Shown: positions 27,195 to 35,302 of the stretch, piece after piece
Layout of the letters: every line of letters starts with the position of its first letter
Position numbering within the stretch: position 1 is the first letter of the stretch
Assembly: GCF_019075875.1 (NCBI RefSeq)
Contig: NZ_JAHOOZ010000005.1
Span: forward strand, 1-64,000
Source of the DNA: Novosphingobium sp. G106
GTDB lineage: Bacteria > Pseudomonadota > Alphaproteobacteria > Sphingomonadales > Sphingomonadaceae
Reading direction: 5' to 3'
DNA: 64,000 nt
The notes under the pieces: model-generated
What the model saw: the letters and a program-made list of their open reading frames with translations, nothing else
Databases searched by the model: none
What the model was told of the DNA's origin: nothing
Made by a program: the position numbers and the translations under genes

Positions 27195-29110
27195 TATCGG
27201 CCATATTCTTCTCCTTCACTCAGAACTAGATCCCGGCGCTGACCTTCCCACTCCTCTTTCGTCGGGTCGGGACCAATAATGTCGTCGAAGTTGATTTCAT
27301 CGAAAGCCATGCTGCCGTCCTTCACTGTCAGGTTCGGCATATCGCGATCGAGGGCGAGAACGTCTTCGGGAATGTCCTGCACCTGGTCATCGGCCAGTGC
27401 GGAATAATCATTGAAAGCCGCCAGCTCTTCATCGCTCAGATCATCGACGGCCGCGATCGGCGCGACCGGCTTGGGCAGCGCCGGCACTTCCGGCGCAGGC
27501 GTCAAGCGCGAGCGGAACACGGCATCCTTGAAGTAGCGGATTTTCTTCCCGCGAATGACGGGGATGCCGCCCCGGATGACGAGTATATCGTCTTCGGGCA
27601 GCTGCATCAGCTCTTGCGGGAGCATCAGCGCGCGGCGCTGTTCGGAGATCGTCTTGCTTCGATTGGCGAGCAATCCATGTATCGTCAGGGACCGGCTTTC
27701 CGCATCCTGACCAAGATAGCCGAGGCGTTCGGACAGTTCCTTTGCGACCCGCAGCTCCTTCGGCGTGAAAGCAATTTCGACCCCGCAGTTTGATACGATT
27801 TCGTCCGCGCCATGCTCACCATAGACATTCCGCAGCTGGGAGCGGGACTGGATGACGGGGAGCAGACGCAGCCCATAGCCGCGCACATAGGAGAACGCAT
27901 TGGCAATGACCTGGGCGCGGCCGAGCCGCGCAAATTCGTCCAGAATGAGCAGCACGGATAGCTTTTCACCATCGTCGGGCAGTTGCCGCGTGTTGAGGTC
28001 GATCAGCTGTTGGAAAAACAGATTGTAGAGCGGCGCGACCCTATCGAGTTCATCCGGCGAGACACCGAGATAGATCGAGGTCGGGATGCGGCGAAGGTCC
28101 GTCAGGGAAAAGTCGCTTTCGGCCGTCGCGCGATCGACAATCGGATTGATCCAGAGATTGAGCTTGGAGGTGACGGTCTGGATAATGCCGGTGAATGTGT
28201 TGTCTGCGCTGGACGTAAAATCGCTCAACGCAGCGCGGCACCCTTCCGATAGCGCACCATCGCCGGCTTCCTTGGCGAAGAATGCCTTCATCCCCGGCAT
28301 CGTGATGGTCCGGTAGATCTCGCCAAACGAGAAGGGACGTTCAGGCTTGGCCGCGATCCACGATGCTATGCCGACAAAGGCCGTGCGGGCTGATTCCGTC
28401 CAGAATGCCTCGCCCTTCTCCGGGGGCACGAAGAGCATCGTGGCGATCTTCTGCAATTCGACCAGGACCTCAATCGGGTCGGACCTGTTGATATAGCTGA
28501 GCGGGTTGTAGCGGGCCGTGCGGCCTTCCCTGTCCGTAGGGTTGAACAGCACAACCTTTTGGCCGCCCTTGCGGCGGAAACCCGCCGTGATTTCGTAGTT
28601 CTCACGCTTAATATCGAGCACGACAACCGAATCCGGCCATTGCAACAGATTGGGAATGACGATGCCGACGCCCTTGCCCGATCCGGTCGGGGCTTCGAGC
28701 AATACATGCTCCATCTTGCCCACCATGAGAAAGCCGTTGCGGAAAAAGCCATTGCGGACGCGGCCGAGCACAATGCCCTTTTTCGCGCGAAGGCCCGCCT
28801 TGCGGATTTCACCTTCGCGCGCGAAACGCGCCTCGCCGTGAAGGTTCTTTTTCGGCCGCAAGACGATCGCCATGAGCAACACCGGCAGCGGCACGCCGAT
28901 GACCGCGCCTCGCCAAAGCGCTTCGGTCACGACAGGATCATGCCGATAATACCAGAAGAAGCCGGGAAGGGTGAGCGGATCGTAGGCCGCGGCGGGCATC
29001 TTGAGGAAGAACCACGCCACCGTGCCGGTCAGCAGGCCGATCAGCAGGAGCGTGATCGGAAGGAGGACAAGGGCCAGTGCGAGCCTGTTAGAGCCTGTTT
29101 TCTGGATCAA
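27194..29110 (-). CDS. virD4: Type IV coupling protein
   Basis: A 638-residue VirD4/TraG ATPase that recruits the relaxosome to the secretion channel. Two N-terminal membrane helices (about 10-37 and 65-84), Walker A APTGSGKGVG at 141-148 and Walker B LLILDEFARLG. It overlaps virB11 by 23 nt, giving tight translational coupling at the end of the operon. Confidence 0.95.
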   Translation of the reverse strand: MIQKTGSNRLALALVLLPITLLLIGLLTGTVAWFFLKMPAAAYDPLTLPGFFWYYRHDPVVTEALWRGAVIGVPLPVLLMAIVLRPKKNLHGEARFAREGEIRKAGLRAKKGIVLGRVRNGFFRNGFLMVGKMEHVLLEAPTGSGKGVGIVIPNLLQWPDSVVVLDIKRENYEITAGFRRKGGQKVVLFNPTDREGRTARYNPLSYINRSDPIEVLVELQKIATMLFVPPEKGEAFWTESARTAFVGIASWIAAKPERPFSFGEIYRTITMPGMKAFFAKEAGDGALSEGCRAALSDFTSSADNTFTGIIQTVTSKLNLWINPIVDRATAESDFSLTDLRRIPTSIYLGVSPDELDRVAPLYNLFFQQLIDLNTRQLPDDGEKLSVLLILDEFARLGRAQVIANAFSYVRGYGLRLLPVIQSRSQLRNVYGEHGADEIVSNCGVEIAFTPKELRVAKELSERLGYLGQDAESRSLTIHGLLANRSKTISEQRRALMLPQELMQLPEDDILVIRGGIPVIRGKKIRYFKDAVFRSRLTPAPEVPALPKPVAPIAAVDDLSDEELAAFNDYSALADDQVQDIPEDVLALDRDMPNLTVKDGSMAFDEINFDDIIGPDPTKEEWEGQRRDLVLSEGEEYGR

Positions 29111-30080
29111 AATATATCTCCGTCACGCGAAAGCGGCCTTCGACCTTCTTGGTCTGCACGACCACATCAACCAGCAGCTTGAGCAGGCTGCGAATGTCGT
29201 CACGGGCCAGATCGGCGCCGCCCTCGCTTTCCTTGACCAGCAATGTCAGCTGTTCGAACGCGAGTTCGGCCGAGTCCGCATGGATCGTCGTGATCGAGCC
29301 GGGGTGGCCTGAGTTGACGTTGCGGAGATAGAAGAACGCGGTGCCGTCGCGCAGCTCCTGCAACAGTATCCGGTCAGGCCGCATACGCAGGGCCGATTCC
29401 AGAAGATCCTTTGCAGAGATTTTCGCGGTGCCCTGCTTGTCCTTCGCGTAGAGCATGTGGACCACGTTGCGATGCGGAACGACCAATTCGCGCGTGTCTT
29501 CGATCGTCAGCAGCCGCTCATGCGGCGGAATGAGCTGGATCAGCCCTTTAGAGAGCGTCGTCTTTCCCGAGCCGGTAGCGCCGGAAATCAGGATATTCTT
29601 GCGGCCCTGGACCGCCTTCTGGAAAAATTCGACGTGCTTCCCTGCGTCGAGCAGATCGCGCAATTCAACATCGAGCGGCGAGACTTGCCGGGTTGCGATC
29701 TTCGTCTCGCTAAACAGCCCACCGCGCTCGAAATCCTCCATCGTCAACGTCACCGATGACGGCTTGCGGATGGTGATGGACACTGTGCCGGCAGGGACAG
29801 CAGGCGGCACAACCAGCTGCACACGCTCGCCGCTGGGGAGGATTGTGGAGCAGATCGGCGTGGACTGGCTTATGTCCTGATGCGTGAAAGCCGCCGCTGC
29901 CCGCGCGAGCGCGAGCAGCGACTTTTCATTCAGGTCGGGCAATGTCTCCCAGGACCACCCATCGCGCGTTTCAATTGCCGCCTCGCCAGCCTTGTTAATC
30001 ACCAGCTCCGTTACGTCCTCACGCGCGAGCAGAGGGCGCAACGGCAGCAAGGCGTTTTCGAGGACAGCCGTATTGCTCAT
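29088..30080 (-). CDS. virB11: T4SS ATPase VirB11
   Basis: A 330-residue hexameric traffic ATPase on the cytoplasmic side of the channel. Walker A ISGATGSGKTTL at about 163-174, the Asp box DTRELV and His box GHPGSITTIHA. It overlaps virB10 by four nt. Confidence 0.95.
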   Translation of the reverse strand: MSNTAVLENALLPLRPLLAREDVTELVINKAGEAAIETRDGWSWETLPDLNEKSLLALARAAAAFTHQDISQSTPICSTILPSGERVQLVVPPAVPAGTVSITIRKPSSVTLTMEDFERGGLFSETKIATRQVSPLDVELRDLLDAGKHVEFFQKAVQGRKNILISGATGSGKTTLSKGLIQLIPPHERLLTIEDTRELVVPHRNVVHMLYAKDKQGTAKISAKDLLESALRMRPDRILLQELRDGTAFFYLRNVNSGHPGSITTIHADSAELAFEQLTLLVKESEGGADLARDDIRSLLKLLVDVVVQTKKVEGRFRVTEIYFDPENRL

Positions 30081-31345
30081 TGGCCGCGCCGAAGCCGAAG
30101 GCCGTAGATGTTGGAGAAATCGAAGTCGCGCGCGACCATGATCCCCACTTCCGCGCCCTGATTGATGCGAAGCACCGGCTGAATCTGCATCGTGTCCCGC
30201 AAGATCGTGTCCGACGCTTGGCTGGGAACCCGAGTGACATTATCCGCGTCGGAGACTTCCGAGGCGGCGATCGAGGCGGCATCGTTAAGCGAGCTGAACA
30301 GCAACGCCGCCCCAAAGCGTTCCCAAAAAAAGTTCTTCACGCCGCCTGCCATGCCTGAACGGCCAAGCGCATCGCTGGCGGGCGAGCCTACGTCGATCGC
30401 CACGCCGCGAGGCGTGACCGCGCGGTTCCATACCGCAAAGAGACGATATTTGCCGCGCTGGACGCCGGTTTGATATTCGCCCAGGACGCGCGTTCCCTTT
30501 TCCAGCAGAACGACGCGGCCGTTGTCCGAATAAATGTCGCGGGGAATGATGCAGCTGACATATCCGGGCTGACTGGAATCCATCGCCGTTTGCAGCACGC
30601 ACGGAATGAACGACCCTGCGAGGATCAGCATATCGCGGTTGCCAATGTCGCGGCCTGACACCCGATCAATTTGCGAGGTCTGGCGCATGTTTTCGAGATT
30701 GGTCCGGCGCGATCCGCCCTGTCCATCGCCATCGGCCGACGCGCCAAGCAACTGCGCGCCCTGTCCTCCTGTGCCGCCGCCCATGGGCAGGCCGGTGGCA
30801 GCTGCCACCGCTCCGCCGACCCCACCGCCGTTTTCGCCACCATAGGCCATAATTCCGGCGCGGCGCTGCGCCTCTGCGATGACTTGCCCCTCAGACTTTT
30901 GGGGGCGACCGCTTGCACCGGCTGTGCGGGGCGCTTGGCTTCCATCAAGCGCCGGCACTTCCGTCATGGGCACCGGCGCGTTCGGATCATTCGGCGCATC
31001 GGCAAGCGTTGGGGCTATGATTGACTTCGGATCGTAGTTGGCGAGCTGCCTTTCATCCGGCTTTTCCGCTTTCTCGGCTTTTTCGGTTGGATCGCTCCGC
31101 ATTGCGTCGATGGTGCTAAAACCGAGCACAATCGCGCCGCAGGCCACCGCCGCGAGAACGACCGCCTTTTTGGGGTCGATCGACCTGTTCGGAAGGGCGG
31201 CAATCTTGGCCTGACGTTCGCTTTGCCGCTCAATGTCTTCCGGATCGGGCACCGGCTCTGATGCAAGGGGCCGGTTTTCGACCGTCTCGCCCTGCGAAAT
31301 GATGTTGTCGCCATGCGGCGCGTTGTCATGATCGTTCGCAGCCAT
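30077..31345 (-). CDS. virB10: T4SS channel protein VirB10
   Basis: 422 residues: a cytoplasmic N-terminus, one transmembrane helix (about 55-75), a proline/charge-rich periplasmic linker and the C-terminal TrbI/VirB10 barrel that forms the outer-membrane cap with VirB7 and VirB9. I chose ATG 31345, two bases after the virB9 stop; the open frame continues upstream inside virB9 but is not coding. A copy of the dispersed palindrome lies in the Gly-rich linker. Confidence 0.93.
   Translation of the reverse strand: MAANDHDNAPHGDNIISQGETVENRPLASEPVPDPEDIERQSERQAKIAALPNRSIDPKKAVVLAAVACGAIVLGFSTIDAMRSDPTEKAEKAEKPDERQLANYDPKSIIAPTLADAPNDPNAPVPMTEVPALDGSQAPRTAGASGRPQKSEGQVIAEAQRRAGIMAYGGENGGGVGGAVAAATGLPMGGGTGGQGAQLLGASADGDGQGGSRRTNLENMRQTSQIDRVSGRDIGNRDMLILAGSFIPCVLQTAMDSSQPGYVSCIIPRDIYSDNGRVVLLEKGTRVLGEYQTGVQRGKYRLFAVWNRAVTPRGVAIDVGSPASDALGRSGMAGGVKNFFWERFGAALLFSSLNDAASIAASEVSDADNVTRVPSQASDTILRDTMQIQPVLRINQGAEVGIMVARDFDFSNIYGLRLRRGQ
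30794..30809. repeat. Dispersed 16-bp palindrome, copy 6 (inside virB10)
   Basis: GGTGGCAGCTGCCACC, perfect, in the virB10 linker, again read as Val-Ala-Ala-Ala-Thr. Confidence 0.85.
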
Positions 31346-31346
31346 T

Positions 31347-32189
31347 TTATTGAACCCCCGTGGTTCGCTCGACCAGGCCAGAGGCCGTGTCAGTTTTGGG
31401 ATCGCGCCCGTAATAGTCGGTTTTCTGATTGTGGATGCAGAGCACTTCGAGGCCCCGGCGCAGCCGGATTGTTCTGTAAACCCCGTGCAGCACCACATAT
31501 TCATCGCGCACATCGAAGGAGGCGATGGCTTCCGATCCATCAGGATTGACGATGAAGAACGCCGGCAACTCACGCTGGTTGGGAAAGCGCATTACCGTGA
31601 ACTGTCCGTTGTCAGACACTTCGGAGGGCTGGATGGCGGTCGATCCTTGCATGATGTAGTCGGCGTTGCGCGTGCCTTCCAGCACGCCAATATCGAGCGC
31701 GGACTTCACCGCGCCGCGTTCCATGGCTTTCAGCTGGGCCAGCTGGGCCATTGCGGCTTGCGCCTGCGCTTCCGCTGCTTCCTGTTCAGGATAGCGGAAA
31801 ACGACCGTATAGAAGCCGCTGCCCCGCTGCGTTGGCGACAGAGCGAAGCGGTAGCTGCGCGGGCCATAGCGCGAACGGGTTATGACCGTCAGGTTCGTGC
31901 GACCCGCGCGCTCGCGCGGTTTGATAAAGAGCGAATTGGCAGCCGGTGCGACTTCCCAGGACACGGTATCGCCCAGCGCCACATGCTCGACCACTTCATC
32001 CTTGGCGAAGACGATTTCCGTGGCGATGCGGAACACGCCCGGAATCTCATAGACTTGCCGATCATTGTAGTTCGCTTCACGAACCCGGTGATCGAGCACC
32101 GTCGCATGGGGCGTTTCTTCGGCCATCGCCGGCGACGCAGCCAGCGCGATCGCGAGCGCAAACGGGGCGCTCCACTTCAACACGGTCAT
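31347..32189 (-). CDS. virB9: T4SS outer-membrane complex protein VirB9
   Basis: 280 residues with a clear signal peptide (cleavage after SPAMA), then the two-lobed VirB9 fold ending in the C-terminal VirB7-binding domain. It overlaps virB8 by ATGA. Confidence 0.93.
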   Translation of the reverse strand: MTVLKWSAPFALAIALAASPAMAEETPHATVLDHRVREANYNDRQVYEIPGVFRIATEIVFAKDEVVEHVALGDTVSWEVAPAANSLFIKPRERAGRTNLTVITRSRYGPRSYRFALSPTQRGSGFYTVVFRYPEQEAAEAQAQAAMAQLAQLKAMERGAVKSALDIGVLEGTRNADYIMQGSTAIQPSEVSDNGQFTVMRFPNQRELPAFFIVNPDGSEAIASFDVRDEYVVLHGVYRTIRLRRGLEVLCIHNQKTDYYGRDPKTDTASGLVERTTGVQ

Positions 32190-32869
32190 TGGGGCACCTC
32201 CACGTCAGCGCGATAGCTCTCGACCTGATAGCCAAGCGGATTCTTGAAGCGGTCCACTTCCTTGCTCGGCGTGCCATCGACCTTGTATTTGATGGTCGCG
32301 ACGGCATCGGTTTTGGTCGAGTTCGAGCCGGTCACAGATTCCTTGGTAAAATAGACCTGCGCGACGTTGCCGCCCAGGAACGACACCCGCTTGATCTCGA
32401 CAAAAACATCAGTGCGGTTCGCAAGGATGTTTTGCGGGCTTTGGGGATTGTCGGTCTTGTAGAAGCGTGACCACCGATCCTGTTCGGGCCGCGCCGACAT
32501 GACCATGACCGCATCGAAATATTCTTCGCGAGCGGCCGCTATCCAGCCTTCGCGATAGCGGACATAGGTAGCGAGGAAATACTTACGGACCGCCTCGTCA
32601 TAGGTGATCGTCGCGTCACCGTGGAGCTTGGCGGCGATCGACGCCTCGCCCGTGTTACGGTCCACCGTGATAACATATGGCTCGACCGTTTTCAGAGGCG
32701 TCAGGGCTGCAACGGCCACAACGCCAGCAGTCGCCAGGGCGCCAGCAACGCCAGCGACGACCCACGCCAGCTTTTTGGAGCGCTCGGCCGCCGCAAGCTT
32801 GTCACGTTCCCAGCTTGCAGCCTCTTCAAAATAGGCTTTCAGCTCGTCCTTTGGAATACCAACTGCCAT
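32186..32869 (-). CDS. virB8: T4SS inner-membrane protein VirB8
   Basis: 227 residues: a short cytoplasmic N-terminus, one transmembrane helix (about 32-53, [21 protein letters not shown]) and the periplasmic NTF2-like assembly domain. Four-nt overlap with virB9. Confidence 0.93.
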   Translation of the reverse strand: MAVGIPKDELKAYFEEAASWERDKLAAAERSKKLAWVVAGVAGALATAGVVAVAALTPLKTVEPYVITVDRNTGEASIAAKLHGDATITYDEAVRKYFLATYVRYREGWIAAAREEYFDAVMVMSARPEQDRWSRFYKTDNPQSPQNILANRTDVFVEIKRVSFLGGNVAQVYFTKESVTGSNSTKTDAVATIKYKVDGTPSKEVDRFKNPLGYQVESYRADVEVPQ

Positions 32870-32878
32870 CGTAACACC

Positions 32879-33199
32879 TCAGCAATTCGAGTAGATCGGG
32901 CCGCGCAGCGAGGCGCTTAGACGCGGCACTTCGACCGCCCGCGATGCGTCCGACTGTTCATTGCCCGGAGTGGCAGGGTCTGCCGGGGCAGCGTCCGGCG
33001 TTGCCGGTGCGCCCTGGTTGAACACGTCCACATTCGCCGGGGCGGTTCGCTGCGCGGCCTGATCCGGGATCGAGGGAAGGGTAAGCCCATGCGGATTTGC
33101 GGGCCGCATCGGCCCCTCGCATTTGGCTGGTTTTTTGACGGGCTGACCGGCGCAGGCCGCCAGCGCCAGGCAGATTCCGAGTCCAAGCAACTTGCGCAT
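32879..33199 (-). CDS. virB7: Lipoprotein in the VirB7 position
   Basis: 106 residues starting with a lipoprotein signal (lipobox LAAC) and followed by a Pro/Ala-rich, unstructured mature part. It is longer than classic VirB7 but lies exactly between virB6 and virB8, where VirB7-type outer-membrane lipoproteins are encoded. GAGGGA precedes ATG 33199. The assignment rests on position and lipobox, not on a conserved domain. Confidence 0.65.
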   Translation of the reverse strand: MRKLLGLGICLALAACAGQPVKKPAKCEGPMRPANPHGLTLPSIPDQAAQRTAPANVDVFNQGAPATPDAAPADPATPGNEQSDASRAVEVPRLSASLRGPIYSNC

Positions 33200-33209
33200 A
33201 TTCGTTCCC

Positions 33210-34227
33210 TCAAGCTCTGGTGATTGTGTTTCGGTTGCGCCAACGGCGAACCGCCGACGAGAAGCCCCGACCCATGCTGGCCCCCATGGCGCGGGCATCG
33301 CTGGCCGCGTGGCCTGCGCCCGTTGCCACAGCCCCGCCCCCCGCTCATCACGGCGTTACCGAACTGCGATACCATCGCAGCAGCACCGCCACCCAGCGAG
33401 GCCGCAATTCCGGGGATTTGTAGGAAGAAGAAGCACGCGAGGACGTAGAAGGCGATGATGCGAACGCATGTGTCCCAAACGTGCTCAAACTGACCGTCGA
33501 AGGATGCTGTTGCGGATTCCGCGACGTTGGCGACGACGAGCACCAGCAACAGCGCGAACAAGGACAGCATCAAGAAATTCAGGACGCTACCGAGCCACGA
33601 GAAGAAGTAGCTTCTGGTGGAATCGAAGAGGAGCGCCCCGACGAAGATCGGACCAACCACCGCCAGACAGGCGAGCGCGAACAGCGCATAGAGCACGATC
33701 ACAAAGCCAACCGCGAGCGCGAACAACGCGGCTACAGCGGTTAGCAAGATGATGATGGTTGCGCCGATACACAGGATGATCGCAGTCGCTGCCCCCTGCA
33801 AATCCCACATGCTGGCGTTCTGCTCAGCATATTCCTTGGTGGCATCCTGCATCCCTATCAGAGCAACATCGACGCGCGCCCACATCGTATCAAACGACCC
33901 ACCGACGCCATTTGGCGAGTTCCCGATGATTGAGGCAAACTCATTAGGCAGCCCCGTCACGATCATTTGTGCAATTGATGCCCCGTAAAGGCTTGTCACA
34001 GCCCAATAAAGTGCAGCGAGCATTAGGGAGCGATAGACGTATTCGCGGAATGGGTATTGCACAGCACCGCGCATGATAGCGTAGCCGAGCAGTATGATAT
34101 AAATCACCATTCCCGTGCGGAGCGGCCCAGCGATCCAGCCAACAAACCCAGCGTAGTTTGAAACCACAGACGAGTTGAGTTCGTTGACAAAGCCCTGATA
34201 GGCATTCGTGAATAGATCGTATTCCAC
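33210..34227 (-). pseudogene. virB6: T4SS polytopic channel protein VirB6 (one apparent frameshift)
   Basis: GTG start at 34227 with GGAG seven bases upstream. Six or more membrane helices over the first about 300 residues, including the long TAVAALFALAVGFVIVLYAL. Near the C-terminus the C run at 33337-33342 contains one C too many: removing it continues as GAVATGAGHAASDARAMG and stops at 33210, and the 1018-nt length is one over a multiple of three. The uncorrected frame runs through the whole lipoprotein gene, which is implausible. VirB6 is essential for secretion, so I favour an assembly error. Confidence 0.85.
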
Positions 34228-34267
34228 CAGATCGCTCCGCGTTATTATTCAATCGACCTTCGAGCTG

Positions 34268-34573
34268 TCACATTCCCGCCGCTTTGCGTGCGCGAGCCAT
34301 CTGATCTTCTCGGTCACGGGAATATTTGATCGAGGCGATGGCAGACTTGATGCCTCCGCAATTCTTGGCGACGGGAATGGGAAGATCGGATTGTTTGAGT
34401 TCGCTGTTCATGATCTTGTCGCACTCCGATACGATCACCGGAATTTGATCTTCGTTGGCTTTGAGCCATTCCACGTCGTGGTAGGTCATGAGGATTTCAG
34501 GGAAAACGGGTGCGCGTTGGCAGCCGGCGATTATGCCGGCTGCGCTCAATGCTACTAAGGCCATCTTCCGCAT
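34268..34573 (-). CDS. eexN: EexN-like entry-exclusion lipoprotein
   Basis: 101 residues: a lipoprotein signal with lipobox IIAGC, a short domain with VEWLKANEDQIPVIVSECDK typical of EexN proteins, and a C-terminal tail SRDREDQMARARKAAGM almost identical to that of the adjacent VirB5. EexN proteins block redundant plasmid entry. It follows virB5 after two bases. Confidence 0.75.
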   Translation of the reverse strand: MRKMALVALSAAGIIAGCQRAPVFPEILMTYHDVEWLKANEDQIPVIVSECDKIMNSELKQSDLPIPVAKNCGGIKSAIASIKYSRDREDQMARARKAAGM

Positions 34574-34575
34574 TC

Positions 34576-35289
34576 TTACATTCCCGCCGCTGCCCGCGCG
34601 CGGGCCAGTTGCTCTTCACGATCGCGGGAATAGCTGGAGAGGGCTTCCGCCGTTTTGGCCGCTTGTTCGGCCCGACGCGCCCGCTCCATGGCATCGACGC
34701 GGAGCTGGTCGTTCATCATGGACGCGCTTTCAAGCTGGATGCGCGCTTGAAGGTCAGCGACTTCCTTGGCCGTTGATGCCGAAGCTAGGCGGCTGCGCAG
34801 CTCTTCCAGGCCTTCGCCACGCGATGTGGCCGCTTCGCCCATCCCTTCGGCCATGGCCTTGTCCATCGCGATCGAGCGCGCGGACTGATAGCGAACATCA
34901 GTCTGATCGCCATTCGCGGACACGCCGAGACGTTCGAGCATGTCCTGATAGATCGCATCAGATCGCCCGCCATAGCTGCCGCCGCCGCCAAAATCGCCGC
35001 GCGCCATGCGTTCGAGCGAGTTCACATCGACGCCGAGCGTGCGAAGCGAATCCGTCTTGAGCTGGTTGGCGATCGAGGAAACATCGGTCAGCTGGTTCAA
35101 CCCTTGGTAGAGCTGCTGCGCTTCCGCAATCTGCTGGCGACCTTGCTCGATCATCTGCATGGTCTTCTGGATTTGTTCGATATGCTTGAGCACGGACGTG
35201 CTATCGAACACAGGGATACCCTGCGCACTGGCTGGCGTCGCGGCCGCAAGGCTCCCGATCGACACAGCCGCCAAGAAAAGCTGCTTCAT
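34576..35289 (-). CDS. virB5: T4SS minor pilus protein VirB5
   Basis: 237 residues from Met 35289, with a signal peptide (cleavage after TPASA) and a long helical mature part containing IEQIQKTMQMIEQGRQQIAE. VirB5 caps the pilus and contacts recipients. The C-terminus SRDREEQLARARAAAGM is shared with EexN. Confidence 0.9.
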   Translation of the reverse strand: MKQLFLAAVSIGSLAAATPASAQGIPVFDSTSVLKHIEQIQKTMQMIEQGRQQIAEAQQLYQGLNQLTDVSSIANQLKTDSLRTLGVDVNSLERMARGDFGGGGSYGGRSDAIYQDMLERLGVSANGDQTDVRYQSARSIAMDKAMAEGMGEAATSRGEGLEELRSRLASASTAKEVADLQARIQLESASMMNDQLRVDAMERARRAEQAAKTAEALSSYSRDREEQLARARAAAGM

Positions 35290-35302
35290 AGTCTCACTCC
35301 TT

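Noticed and set aside
26337..27242. A 301-codon plus-strand frame opposite the LPD7 gene
   Set aside because: Antisense shadow of a supported gene in the transfer operon.
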